Shown here: positions 34,608 to 46,352 of the stretch, piece by piece
Layout of the letters: each line of letters opens with the position of its first letter
Position numbering within the stretch: position 1 is the first letter of the stretch
The notes under the pieces: generated by a model
The model's database searches: none
What the model was told of the DNA's origin: nothing
The model's input: the letters and a program-made list of their open reading frames with translations, nothing else
Origin: Mesodorylaimus sp. YZB2_4
Taxonomy: Eukaryota; Nematoda; Enoplea; Dorylaimida; Dorylaimidae
Length of the DNA stretch: 64,000 bases
Reading direction: 5' to 3'
Assembly: GCA_030248295.1 (NCBI GenBank)
Contig: JASANH010000812.1
Coordinates: 372,001 to 436,000 of the forward strand
Made by a program: the position numbers and the translations under genes

Positions 34608-35193
34608 TATGCTTATAAATATTAGTAGCTCTCAAGTAAAGATGAATTTGTTGAGATCATCTAAAGAATCGATTTTGGGTCTGCGCTGGAGTTTTGTGAG
34701 CACCTGTGTTCTCCTGCTGCAGATGTTCTCCACATATCCTCAGATTATCCAGCAGTTAGCCGAAGCAGAATAAGGAGCCTAGGTAACACATGCACGCATA
34801 TTCTTGGCATTCAGGAATACAGAGTGGACATTCGACCAGAATATATTTGATACAAAGGGGAAATGATCCTCTCTCTATCTAATAAATAGGCTCAGTCCCT
34901 ATTTATTGCGCAGTCCCAGATGTCTGGATAGGATTATTCAATTCGAAATAAGGTGCTGGACTTGCTCCTCGTGCTTGATTTTATCACGATCACGGAAGCA
35001 TCAAGCGGAAACATGCAAGATCCGCTGCTTCCAGAACAATAACTTGGTGCATCAGCATCGCTCAGAGCAGCATCTGGCATGGCCGGTGACATAAATGAGG
35101 CTAGTTGTTACAGTCTACTTGTCAACCCTAAAACCGCGAGTATATGTGACCAGCCAGAGCCAGGCAATATCATTCTTAATCACCTTTTGTCAG

Positions 35194-35287
35194 CCTGGAT
35201 TGGCCTGCTCCGAAGGCGCATCAGACCTGCACATGTACTACTGGGTTTTTCATAAAGAAAGGACCTGTTTTGCAATTAATTTGCGCG
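35194..35287 (+). pseudogene. CTLD-like internal exon fragment
   Basis: TTTTGTCAG acceptor and GTAAGC donor enclose PGLACSEGASDLHMYYWVFH, then KERTCFAINLRG, which looks like the first strand region of a CTLD (Cys, aromatic, C-F). An inverted partial copy of it sits at 34.1 kb. Phase 1 at its end does not match the candidate exons that follow, so it is kept separate. Confidence 0.35.
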
Positions 35288-35489
35288 GTAAGCGTTTGGA
35301 ATTAGAGACCCCCGGTTGGAGTATGGTAGCTCCTATCCATGTGGAGGCGAATGATCCAAAAAAGGTTTTTTAAATTTCCTTTGTAGAAATATTTAAATCT
35401 GCCGCTCATTTTGTACAGGAACTTTGAGAGGATTGAGTCATGTCTGCTAGCTGGTGCTGCGCTCTCGTACTTTGTGCCACGGATTGCAC

Positions 35490-35568
35490 CATGGCTATAT
35501 ACTTAAGTAAACTTAAGTAATCTTTACTTAAGTTACTTAAGTTAAGATTACTTAAGTATATAGCCATG
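35490..35568. mobile_element. 79-bp MITE with 8-bp target duplication
   Basis: The ends CATGGCTATATACTTAAGTA and its inverse are flanked by GATTGCAC at 35482-35489 and 35569-35576. The interior is built of TTACTTAAG words in both orientations. An 8-bp target duplication is typical of hAT elements. Confidence 0.85.
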
Positions 35569-35645
35569 GATTGCACACGGTTATATTATCGAGTTTACAG
35601 GCTCGCGTCGTAAGAAATCGGTTGTAGAACTATGCTCTCCTTTCT

Positions 35646-35898
35646 CTAGTCTCGCCCGCTACTGGCCAATCGATACTACAGCCGCATCGGAAGAACGTTT
35701 GTGAATACGGCCCCTGGTCAGTTTAAGAGATATTTTAAAAATTTTCACGCCAAACACATCTGCTTAGGGGGCTCCTTCTTTCCACTCGATTTCACTTCAC
35801 ACCGCTACGCTTTTTGTGTAATGCACTGCACAAATGCACGAATCTGGTCATGTGAGCTGGTCACGTTTAAATCTATTTGCCCATTTGGAAAACAGTGA
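35646..35898 (+). pseudogene. Cys-rich exon-like frame after a CTAG acceptor
   Basis: Open in phase 0 from a TTCTCTAG acceptor to a stop: contains HAKHICLGGSFFPLDFTSHR, then YAFCVMHCTNARIWSCEL and SICPFGKQ. The Cys spacing is loosely PAN-like. No clear partner exon in phase. Kept as a fragment of the rearranged 34-36.5 kb locus. Confidence 0.3.
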
Positions 35899-36277
35899 AA
35901 GAAACGTGGTTACTCGACTGGGAATATTGGTTGTGTCCGTCGCCATCTCCTAGAACGCTGCATAGTGGCTTTGAGCATGCCTTGAGCATTGGGTGTGGCT
36001 AAGTTTTCGCTCCCCCAAGCAGACATTACATAGTCTATCCAAAGTTCCTATACAAAATGAGCGAAAGATTTAAATATTTGAACAGTGGAAATTTAAAAAA
36101 CTTTTTGGATCATCCGTCTCCCCATGTACGGAAGATTCCATATTTTAACCCAGAATCGCTAATTCCAAACGTTTACCGCGCGAATTGACTTCAAAACAGG
36201 TCCTTTCTTTATGAAAAACAAGGGTACTACCTTGCCCAGTTCATTTCATGAATTTTTTTTCTAATATTTCTCTTAGT

Positions 36278-36483
36278 CGCGCATATCAATGTGTCCTAGA
36301 CACATTGTGAAATTCTGGAAACCTTGGCTTGGCTTGATTGATCTTGATCGTCGAATATTTCTGGAGGTTTGTCCTGTTTCTGACACAAAAATGTTTTCTA
36401 ATTATAGTGTTCATACTTTCATGTACATCTGCGCGTGCATGAAAAAACCTAGTCTGAAACAAAGACTGAATCGAAAGCGATAG
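36278..36483 (+). pseudogene. CTLD-like terminal exon
   Basis: After a TTTCTCTTAG acceptor the phase-0 frame reads RRIFLEVCPVSDTKMFSNYS, then VHTFMYICACMKKP and a stop, with the Cys and aromatic-I-C pattern of a CTLD end. The upstream exon that would join it was not settled. Confidence 0.4.
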
Positions 36484-37743
36484 TCCCAAATATGGTAATG
36501 CATTTGAAAGCTGACAGAAACTGAAACCAGCTGAAGATTAGTCGATCCGCCCGTGATTGCAGCAGCATTAAATCTATCAGCGCCAAGGTGAAAAGATCCA
36601 ATTTTGTACAGCTTAAATGCTGATTGTGAGAAATACAGTATGAACAGAATAAAAACCATGAATACTGGCCAGGAATCCAACCCAACCCACTGGAGTTTCC
36701 AGCCCAATATAAAACCAATTGCAGTATGGGACCCTGCACTGCGATGTAGGTATCCACTACCGATATTCACAGGACGTAATTGGGAGGGTATATTACACCC
36801 GAGCAGCGAAATGTGCACATTGTACAAAGTATTGGGTCTGTACCACAATCACAGATCATACATAACGGATGACACTCTTCAGAATCACTGATGCGATGCG
36901 GCCGCTTTGATATCTTTTAGCGTGCGGGAATAATCGTGTGGCATCATGTACAATGGACTCAGGTACCTGAAAATTGACTAGTTTTCATGTGGCGAATAAA
37001 ATCACTCGGTCTGCAGCCATTCCCATCATATGCGATGTGCAGAGTAGTAGGTGTGTTTGGCCTGTGGAGAGAGTAGTGTGTCTGGCTGCATGACTGACCG
37101 CTGCATACACGGGAGCAGTTGCACGTGTATGCAGCGTTGGCCGCTCGATACACCTTCCCAGAAAACCCGTCGGGTTGATTTCGCTGGCTACATAGAAGGA
37201 CTGCGTAAAAAGTTAGCGGCTTCTTCTCCAATGAAGGGCTATCCTGCCCATTACAGCTGTATTTGCTGCCAAAAGCTTTTTGACAGAATACATGGCGCAC
37301 CTAATGAAGAAAATCGTGGCAGCGTGGCAGCGGAATCAGCGGCACAAACTGGAGTGAAAAGTTCTTCACCCTGGGGAGGTCAGGGAGGGCTTTGACATTC
37401 CACCACATCTTGTGCTGGCGAGAAATGCTCCAAGTGAATATATCTGGATCCAGGCGTAGTCAAAATGAGGATAGGGACAAAAAAAGACTCATAAAATTCA
37501 AACATCCGCATGAGATTCTAAAAAAAAGAAGGACGATCGAAATGACCAGTCGAATGCCGAATAAGGCAGCAATTCAGCTCCCCGCTTATCCATTTGCAGT
37601 CTTGGTGCTGGACTAGAGTGCCTCCAAATGCGAGTTAGTATGCCCAATTTTCACGCGCTGCCCGTTTTTTTGAATTAGCGCACTAATCCGTAACCAAGAC
37701 AACAAGTGAATGCTGAGCAAGACAGGATTTAACCATTTTCGAC
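36484..37743. other. No gene recognised
   Basis: Overlapping frames on both strands at 36.4-37.4 kb lack domain signatures and splice support. ACCATTTTCGA occurs twice at 37732-37754, at the left border of the second duplicate. Confidence 0.35.
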
Positions 37744-38149
37744 AACCATTTTCGAGCCAAAAATTCATTTTAGCCTAAGCCTCAAATCAATCGCAAAGAA
37801 TCTTTTTCTGTAAGCCACATCTGCAACACGCGTTTTTTGCTTGAACTTTTTGCTTTTTGCTTTGCTTTGCGTTTTTTGCTAAGCACAATGCCAAAGATAT
37901 ACTAGCGATAAGCCTGCAGTAACCCTTAAGGCCACACATCAGGGCTACGAGTAGAACTAGAAATAAAAACAACTGGCCTAGCGCGTCTCTGTCGACGCAA
38001 GCGACCACGCACCTTGATTTCGTTGCGGTCGCAAGAAGTCGCAGGTGGACGCCTAGTCGCGTGGATCCGTAACCCTGGACACATCGTAGAAGTGCCGCTA
38101 AAAGTGAGGTGAATCTCACTCTTCATCGCTCGACTAACAGAGTAGCCAC

Positions 38150-39932
38150 CAGCGTTGTTACAGTTAACTGAAACTGAAACTGAATCTATCAGTCAACTGA
38201 ATCTTTTTAATTCAATTAACTGAAATAGAATCTCCTCACCAAAACTGAAACTCTGACTGAATCTTTTTAGAATCACTCAAATTCAGTTTTCGACTCACTA
38301 CGCTTTTTAGAATTAGTAATCTGTTAGCGGATTTTCGTGCAGATCTCAAAGAGAAAAGAAACGCAGCTAGACGGATTGCTGGTTGAAATCATCTTTATCG
38401 CGAGTTGGAGGTGTATTTTGTTATCGTAAAAAATCGATGCATTCGAATTTTGGTCCAAATATAAATCTGTTTTCTTCGAGAATATACACGCCCCCACGTT
38501 ACCGCATAAGCCGCATGTACATTCTCAAGGATAAGAGATAGTGAAGAGAAGCTGCAAATCTTCACGAATATTAAGGTGCTTTACCATTTCCTGCAGGCTA
38601 GCGCGGAGTGAAAGAGTTAGAAGCTAGGCGAGGTCCATGTTGAAAAGCAGTCGGCATAATTAAAATAAAATAAAAGTACAGAATATGGAAATCATTTCAA
38701 TTTCAATCATTTTATTACAAACATTTTAAAGTTGCATCTTCTTGACCTTAGAAAGCTTTTCCAACCAGAAAGTTGAACTTGACATGCTTATTCGATAATT
38801 CCCAAGTTCCTGGTGTGGAAGAAAGCTTTACTGAAAATATTTGACTCTTAGGGCCAGCTGGTCAGCAGCGGTCAGCTCCTAAAATCTTGCGGGTTTTTTA
38901 AATTCCTGTGTTGCGAGGCAGCAGGAAGTTGAAAAACACTCGCAGGGTTCTTCTGAACCCGCTGTTCAGGTTATGGGCTTTGGTTCCGTCTTCCAGGCTT
39001 CTGGTTCTGAATTTTTTTGCACGAAAGACCCGACGAAGCGAGACTGTTTCCGAAAATTTGGAGGACTTCGGCCGCTGACCTCTGCTGAGTAGTTGCCCAA
39101 ACGAGCTAAATATTTTGCGCAGAGCTTTCTTTTGAAGCAAAAGAAATTACAATTATTGGTTAAGACAAGCTGAAATTAGAATGGTCTCACGGTTCAGGTA
39201 CTTGGTCTGTCTGCGGATTTGTTGGTGGGTGGACTGTTGAGACATGGTCGTGCATCGCTGTGCTCGCAAACGACGCACGACAAAAGACCGCCAACAAAAG
39301 ACCGCGCGACAAATGAACGCGGTCAAAAGACCGCGTGCAATAAGACCGCAGACACAGATGACTGCGGCGACAAAAGGCCGCAATGAAATAACGTTGTCAC
39401 ATGCGCCTAGCTGGCTTTTTTGCTGTTTGGTCCCCAACATAGGTTAGCTTAGGCTGGTATAAGACTTAAGCTTAGGCTGATATTAGGCTTCAGCCAGCCT
39501 TATACCAGCCTTTGCCTGGGGACCAAACAGCAAAAGCGCCTGGCCAGGTTCAGTCAGCTGGTACTCATGAGGAATGATTAGTTCCCCCAGCGACCGCGGA
39601 TTTGGCTCTTTTTGCATCCGCATTTTTTCATCTGTTTTAGCTGTATCAGGAGCTGTGTGCGAATGATGACTCCTTTGTGACTGCGTCGTTAGCCCTCTGC
39701 ATCCGAGCAGGACACTTCGCCTTATAAACTATGCATTTCCTGAAAATCTTTCCCTCGTCAAGTGTTCACATCTTGATGCGAAATGCTTTTTATGGAAAAA
39801 GTGAATCATTCAGTTAAATTTATTTAACTGAACCTTTTGAGATCCAGTTGACTGTGATTGAAACTGAATGTATTCGAAGATTCAGTTAACTTCACTGAAA
39901 CTGAATTTTTTTTCCAAAACTGTATCAACGCT
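38150..39932. mobile_element. CAGTTAACTG transposon within duplicate 2
   Basis: The duplicated counterpart of 22862-24667, with about fifteen single-base changes, including in the GACCGC words, and lacking one 23-bp TTAGGCT unit at about 39.46 kb. Its flanking AGTAGCCAC repeats came along with the segment. Confidence 0.85.
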
Positions 39933-40204
39933 AGTAGCCACTTTTGAGCACCACGCTAAGTAAAAAACCTCCTTTTTCTTTTCACAACTTTTCTAGGCTG
40001 CTGTGATAAGTGCGTCCAACTTTCGTGTACGTGAACGCCACTTATCGTTAGATGCAATCTTTTATTTTCTATTAAATTCAAACAATGATATTTCATGAAT
40101 TACCACAAAATTAAAGGGTACGTTGAAAATTCTGAACGTATAATAAAAATTTCATTTAGATGCTTCTCTAAATTATGAAGTTAACAAGTGGCTAGAATTT
40201 TTTC

Positions 40205-40939
40205 CTAGAATGCATGCTTCCCTAAAATCACACCTAATCCAATGACCAACCCAGTCAAGGCCCTGGCACGTTGATCACTTCCACTGGCAGGCTTCGTAAA
40301 TTCTTGTCTACAAAGAATATTCAAATTTTTAAAGATTCTTTTCTGCGTAACGCTAATAGTTTTCCAGTGGCCTAGTTCGGGAACGATGGCCGTGTACATG
40401 TCAACTGGATCACCGGGTGGGGAAAACCATTTTTCTGGAGTATAATTGATTTCTGATCCATCGTCCCATTTCAAAATTTGTGGTGTAGCGATTTCGGACA
40501 GATTTTTTTCGAGACTTTGTTCCATATCCGGCAGGGACGCCTATAAATTACAAATTCCACTTGAAAAAGAATAAACAAAAATGTCACCTACCTGTACTCC
40601 CAGAACGACATAACCGCCAGCATGGGTCAGAAATTTATTTTCAGCATCGGAATGCACGGAAGGCAACGAGGCTGAAAATTCCTGACAAATTTTTTTAGCT
40701 TCTTCGATTGAAAACTTTTGAAAATGTTCGGTGTTTATTATTGCAGCAGATTTTGTATCTTTGACTTCAAAATAGCATATTTCTTTCGTGAATGCCAAAG
40801 ATTTGGCAATGCGGTCAGCTTTCTCAGCATTGGTCACAGCGGCTCCCGGGTCACACCAGTTGACATTTTCTGTTGTTACAGTTGGAATTAGAAGAACAAT
40901 TATGCAGGCGAAAATGATCGGGAAATTCGATGGCGACAT
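40205..40939 (-). CDS. Secreted C-type-lectin-like domain protein (copy B2)
   Basis: Exons 40939-40592 and 40540-40205, 227 residues, with a translation that looks identical to copy B1 at 24940-25674, including the 51-bp intron and flanks. Same domains: signal peptide, one CTLD without recognisable Ca2+/sugar motif, and a short hydrophobic tail. Because the surrounding 3.3 kb also shows no differences, B1 and B2 are a very young pair or are kept alike by gene conversion; an assembly artefact is possible. Promoter (AGATAAGA at 41018-41025) and 3' flank are duplicated too, so both should be expressed alike. Confidence 0.9.
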
Positions 40940-41433
40940 TAAGCTTTGATTTGACTACGTGGCACAAAAATTTCACTATATTTTGCATGTAAAGTTCATA
41001 TACTTGTTGACAAAAACTCTTATCTCGTGCCTTGTGCCTCAATTTTCCCCAACGTGACCTTCCATGTTTAAAAAGACATTCAAGACTTTAAAAAAGGCAA
41101 ATAACTTTTCATGCTCTCATGCTACCTCAAGGAACTAAATAAATTCGAGTTTTGAAGTATCTTCGGTTTCTTTTAATCTACTTTAAATGTTCATGCCAAA
41201 AGTTCAAATTTTCACTTTCGGCGGGAAGGAGAACGTAAACATTTAAAGCCCACAAATCAATCAGAAGCGTCATCTTGCGGTCATTTTAGATATTTATCAT
41301 TGCTAGGGTGAACAACAAGTAGTATACCTACTCCTTGGTCTGATATCGCATCCCGCTAAGAATGAGGCTTTCTTGTCAGCCACATATTTCCATGCGGAGC
41401 AGATAGAAGTTTTTCACGCCTAAATTTTCACTC

Positions 41434-42476
41434 ACTGGACACTAGACACCGGATCAGGTCGGGTTCAACCCGACGGGGAAGGTGACTGTGAGGAAATATG
41501 AGATGGAGACCACGCGAATCTCCATCTTATGTTATTCCCCAATTATCCTTAGTAAATGCAATAACGTTCCTTCATATTTCCCACAATAGCGGTCAAATAA
41601 TTTTTTTGAAACCTTAAATCTAAAAGCGACTATGGTCTGTCCACTGGAGACAATATTTAACCAATCCGAATAACAGGCGTGAAAAATAGAGACAACTCTG
41701 TCATAACTTCCGGAGTCTGAGACAGCTTATCCTTGGTTAAACAGAGAAATGCCAACTATATATGAGCCCCAGGCTAGAGTTGCATCTAGTCCTCACAAAA
41801 GATATTGCTCACAAAGTCATATTGTGCTGGACACTTGCTCCTGTCAGAACCTTTACCACTGATGGAGGGATGTGAGGATACCTATCACTTTTGAACACAG
41901 CAAACTGTTCTGCAATGCTAACATGGATGGTGGTCAAGGGGTCTATATTGGTACATATTTGGTGTTTGGGTACAGACTATACTGCTCTTGCAGCCAGGTA
42001 TACCCAGGCAGTTATGTCATATTCAGGAATCAAATGTGATTGTAGATACCCCTACGACCTGCTAAAAGTAATCAATTCCTTCCTAAGTATGGCTAGTCAG
42101 AGTCATCAGAGTCCCATTCATCAGAGTTGACAAGAATGTTTATGAGAACTCTCACATTTGGACCCTTCCATTTGCAGAAATTACTCAGAAAAATTGGTCA
42201 TTCTCAAAGCTTACAATGCTCTGACATTCTTGGAAGTGACGCAGAATGAGAATGTGGAATGAAAGACTATGTGCATGCATGCATGAAGCATATACTGCAA
42301 ATCATAGAGTCGAACAACTACGAAAAGGTTTCTGTAGTTGCTTATAGTAGTAACTTGCAAAATTTATGTATTTTTGACCCGTTTGACCCAATCTTTAAAA
42401 AAAGTGACCCGACCCGACCCGAAATTTTGCTGACCCGACCCGACCCGAAAGTTCCTGACCCGATCCGGGGTCCAGT
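41434..42476. mobile_element. GACCCG element within duplicate 2
   Basis: Counterpart of 26169-27211, without visible differences. Confidence 0.7.
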
Positions 42477-43296
42477 GGACACCCGAACCAAGAACCAGCA
42501 ATTGTTGGATCAGGATTTTTATTCATCCTGGATGGGTCGACAATTTCTTGAGACAGCATGCATTCAGAAATTGAGTCAATTAGATGACAAGATAAGCCTG
42601 AGCACGCAAGCCCCTAGACTCAAGGAAGGTCAGCCTGCAACAGCAGGATGCTTCACTCAGCTGCCTTGGCGGTGTAGCAGTCATCGGCGTGGGCTGGAAA
42701 CCGTTTGGCCTGGATTCAACTCTGGCCACCCGAAAACCTGGCGGACTTATCTCTGCATCTTGCGCCTGCTGGTGGTGACCCTTCATGCGCTCGGGCCTGG
42801 GTTCGACCGAGCCGGCTTTTGAAGCCAACCGAGGACCCGAACTTAGCTAGATGGCTATTTTTACTGAGCCAGGATCGAAATCAACCACAGTGGCTGGATT
42901 CGTCCCGGGTTCGATCCACGGTGATGGAGGTCTGTTTGCGAACCATAAACCCTCGCTGATCTTGCACGCCACGCCGTGGGTGACTTACCCAGTGCCGTCG
43001 AGTTTCTCCATGTCGAAAGGTGGAAGAAACCGTCCTTGCTGCCGAACACCGACAGGGTTTACAAGCCCCCGCCACCGTCCGAGGAGGCCAGTGTCCAGTC
43101 CAGGATGGCCACGTGTGGAGGTGCTCCAAGTAAAGACACGAGAGGAACGCTGCCGTGTGTGCTGCTGGTCAGCTTGGCGTTTTCGGGGACGTTAAAAATA
43201 AAAAAGATGACACGCGCTATTGCCCAGCATGCCTCCCGGATTGACACAGTTTTTGGCAAGAGAGGGTCAACTAACAAGGCCCTAGACCGGGGGAGT

Positions 43297-43321
43297 GGGG
43301 GGGGGGGGGGGGGGGGGGGGG
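43297..43321. repeat. Run of 25 G
   Basis: An uninterrupted G25, preceded by GGGGGAGT, just past the right border of duplicate 2. The longest homopolymer in the window. Runs this long are unstable and can form quadruplexes. Confidence 0.95.
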
Positions 43322-44657
43322 AAGGCCAGAAATCGACTCTCCGCTGGAACGAGCAGGAGAGTAAAAAAAGATGCCTCACAATGCAGCGAATTTTTGCTTG
43401 AACCTATGCTACGCAGAAAAAGTGCACATTTCTAGTCATTTTTACGTCACCGTTAGATCACACTGGAAGATGAACACACAGAATTTGTTGAATAACACTA
43501 ATTTGCCAGTGTTTGAATATTTTTTGAATGTGCTTAACAAGTTACTTACACTGACTTCGGTCACTCTTGTCCTTGAAAATGGTGTCTAGGTGGACGGTCG
43601 AACACTGGTAGCAATAAATGTAGGCGATCCAAGCGATACCGGAGAAATATTGCGGATGCGGAGAGATGCGGAGTCTTCGTCAGCTCATACGAACCCAGAC
43701 ATTAAAAACACGTGGAATTGCCAGCTTTAAGGTAGCTTCGGCTGCTAGAATGGCTCGCTGCTATGCTGATTGTATCAAAAATTCAAAAACAGCATCATGA
43801 ACAGAGCAAAACAGTTTTTGTAACTCGTACTACCCTTGCATTAGCAGCAATATGTACAAAATGTGTCGACTCGTGTACGTGTTAGCAGAGAAGCTCGCTG
43901 TCCATTTACCCATAAACCGGGGAGGCAGCTACCTTTTAAGTCTGCGTCAGAAGCTAAATTTTGAATTTCCCGCTTAGGCTGCCCGTAACAATAAATCAAG
44001 GATCAAGCTAGTCTGTGCGGGGTTTTATGCAAATTAGTCTGTATTTGAAGCATTCTCAGGCTTCTGGACTTCCTATGAAACTGGTTTAGCTGGCTGGAAT
44101 TAACAGAATCAGCTGCAGGTGATCGCGTGAGCCAGACTTCAATGCTACAGAATGTCTTTTTACAGCTATCGCAAAAAAGTAAGGTTGCCAAAACAGTCGG
44201 ATCTAGAATGGACTCCAGGAGACAGTGCAGATCCACATGGATCCACTGTTTTTTGTATAGAGTCTAGATGGATCCACGAGTTTTGAGGAATCTTTGTGGA
44301 TCCCTTGTTCCAAATCCGCATGGTCCCATAATCGAGGCCCCATTGCAAGAGCGGCAAGATTCGACTTCGAATACTCTCATCACATTATAATAGCAGATTA
44401 TAACCTTCGATCATGCAGGCCGCCCAGTGACTAACAGACAAGCACTGAGCAAATATTGCATATTTCCTGCGCATTCCTGTCCCCAGAACTCTATTTTACA
44501 CTACTTCTGAATCTCCCGTGGAACAACTTTTGAAGCATGGTGTACATGAAATAGACACACCAGACCTTAATTTTATTCACTTTATCACCACTTTAACAGG
44601 CGTAAAACTTTTTTTTTATCACCTGCAGCATTAGCTAAGATTTTTTCAATCTGTTCT
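43322..44657. other. Intergenic; GGATCCAC word array
   Basis: No gene. Between 44192 and 44335 the word GGATCCAC or near matches occurs about five times in both orientations (CAGATCCACATGGATCCACT, GATGGATCCACGAG, GTGGATCCC). TTTGAATTTCCCGC lies at 43960-43973. Confidence 0.4.
44572..44577 (-). terminator. AATAAA poly(A) signal of the chitin-binding gene
   Basis: A minus-strand AATAAA, 81 bp past the stop codon at 44658. Confidence 0.5.
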
Positions 44658-46352
44658 TCATTGCTCGCTTGATGTTTCGTGGCATCGACTCACCAAATGC
44701 TTATGGTTGCACACATTGATGGCAGGGTCGAATGCTGTAGCATCCGGGCATGACATCTCCACCAATCGACCATGAGCGCATCGATAGAATTTAGTGCAGT
44801 CGTTGTGGACATGGAATGCGCCATCACCTTCGCACGTCATTTCAATTTGAGGACCGCTCGTACTGTTCGGAACTTCCTCGGGATGATATTCTGGACAATC
44901 AGGGTGGGCCGCTTTTGGCATACAACGCTCGGAATCTTGATGAAATGCATAACCTGGTAATTCGCATTCAATTCTTGTCTCCCATTTATTCATGCAAACT
45001 GTGAAATCTGTTTCACATTTCCCCTTTGCCACTAATTTATCCTCTTCATTGGGATCTTGGCATCGGCTGTAGGGCGGATCGAATCCAGTCTGATCACCAT
45101 TCTGATATTCGCTTTCGATTGGACGACACCGATTTACATGCGCATCGAAAATGTCACCCTCTTCACATTTTTCGATGTTAAAACGCCCAGAATTGCAATG
45201 ACCAAAAAAATTTTGTGAATCGCCGAAAGTTTTAACGCTTTTATTTTCTTCGTTCCCACATAATTTTGCATCAGAACCAAAAGCAGCCAGAAAAGCTGAT
45301 GGCCATTCGAATGTGTCAGAGCAGTGACTGTTGGGCGAGCACCACCCTACGGAGTCCAAACCGGATCCGGGAGGGCATAAATGAAAGGATGCCCGTCTCC
45401 TCTTTAATTTTTGCTCTTCTGGTTTGGAGGACTGATCCTTATAACAGAAAATAATTTCACGTTGGCACTCGCTAGAACCAAGAAAATGTAAACCAGTGAT
45501 TTTCCCATCGCAATAATTGGTCGATTTCAAAATAATATTCATTTGATCAATAAATTCGGCCTCTTTATTTGTTTGCCAGTTGATAGGACATGCGGGTGAT
45601 TCTGATTCTAGGACGCACTTTCCCACATTTCCATCAGCCACTTCGCCTTTTTTGCACTCACTCACATAGGGTACATCCTCGATTGGGCAAACCACACTCA
45701 ATCGATTGCACGGGCCCAAAAAAATATTCGTGTACGTATCTTCATGTCCCAAGCACGATCTGGTCATGTGGCGGACTCCGAGTGACGTGCTGCTGTGAGC
45801 GAAAAAAGAAGGATCAAACTCGCGGCATTCAGGATTTTGAATTTTCGAAACACATTGGCCAGAATATTTGTTGAACGCTTCATCCTCGCTCTCGCATTCC
45901 CCTTTGTACAATGTGCCATCGTAGCACACCCCGTATTCACTCTGACAATCACCAAGAGGCAGCAGTTCTTGCAAGCCATCCTCGCACAGATGGTGTTCAG
46001 TGGTGTAGTGATCTTTGTTACATCGGGGCTCCATCGATCGATCAATGCATTGGGCTTCTTCAGATTTGTATATCATTCCATCAGAGCACGTGCCAATGGC
46101 TAGAGTGTAAGCACTGTCACACAGAGCGAAAAAACTTCTACACGGACCCATCGAATATAAACCAATCGCCTTTCCGTGGCAAAATTTTGATTTCTCTGAT
46201 TCTTCATGATGGAAACTGATTAGTTTTCCGTGTCCACTAGATTGATCATGCAGGCGATACTCAGTTCGATCTTCGTGATTGATACGCCGGAAGTACGATC
46301 CGGGCAGAGAGGAGATGAGAAGTGGGAAAAGGAAAAGCAGAATCGGGTACAT
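44658..46352 (-). CDS. Secreted protein with about seven chitin-binding (CBM14/peritrophin-A) repeats
   Basis: One exon of 564 residues. A signal peptide (MYPILLFLFPLLISSLPG) is followed by Cys-rich repeats at roughly 58-111, 123-176, 200-255, 281-344, 365-409, 431-486 and 507-557. Each has the pattern C, G/L-x-x-GxC, aromatic-x-x-C, a C-x-x-G turn and a last C. The last repeat (CEGDGAFHVHNDCTKFYRCA, then GRLVEMSCPDATAFDP) is closest to a standard CBM14; the others are in the diverged form seen in nematode eggshell proteins such as CBD-1 and the CPG family. Such proteins bind chitin in the eggshell, pharyngeal cuticle or gut lining. Repeat 4 has an insertion with a basic KLKRRR stretch. An intronless gene of this length is unusual among its neighbours. 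Assignment to a particular family member is not possible by eye. Confidence 0.9.
   Translation of the reverse strand: MYPILLFLFPLLISSLPGSYFRRINHEDRTEYRLHDQSSGHGKLISFHHEESEKSKFCHGKAIGLYSMGPCRSFFALCDSAYTLAIGTCSDGMIYKSEEAQCIDRSMEPRCNKDHYTTEHHLCEDGLQELLPLGDCQSEYGVCYDGTLYKGECESEDEAFNKYSGQCVSKIQNPECREFDPSFFAHSSTSLGVRHMTRSCLGHEDTYTNIFLGPCNRLSVVCPIEDVPYVSECKKGEVADGNVGKCVLESESPACPINWQTNKEAEFIDQMNIILKSTNYCDGKITGLHFLGSSECQREIIFCYKDQSSKPEEQKLKRRRASFHLCPPGSGLDSVGWCSPNSHCSDTFEWPSAFLAAFGSDAKLCGNEENKSVKTFGDSQNFFGHCNSGRFNIEKCEEGDIFDAHVNRCRPIESEYQNGDQTGFDPPYSRCQDPNEEDKLVAKGKCETDFTVCMNKWETRIECELPGYAFHQDSERCMPKAAHPDCPEYHPEEVPNSTSGPQIEMTCEGDGAFHVHNDCTKFYRCAHGRLVEMSCPDATAFDPAINVCNHKHLVSRCHETSSEQ

Larger units (their letters stand above)
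34080..36275. repeat. Scrambled inverted and direct copies of one gene segment
   Basis: The stretch 35088-35250 recurs inverted at 34080-34262 (TGACCAGCCAGAGCCAGGC, GCCTGCTCCGAAGGCG, ACATGTACTAC). The next part, 35232-35310 (TTTCATAAAGAAAGGACCTG), recurs inverted at about 36160-36225. TTTCATTTCATGAATT at 36242 matches 34100-34125 inverted. So three pieces of one former locus lie here in alternating orientation. Confidence 0.8.
37744..43233. repeat. Segmental duplication, copy 2
   Basis: Direct copy of 22456-27968 with 9.8 kb between the copies. It lacks arm one of the inverted repeat that spans the copy-1 border, which suggests that this is the derived copy. It carries the transposon (38150-39932), CTLD copy B2, the GACCCG element and the SINE part. 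Confidence 0.95.

Noticed and set aside
36411..37395. Several overlapping frames of 95-145 codons on both strands
   Set aside because: No domain, no splice signals in phase, and frames on opposite strands exclude each other.
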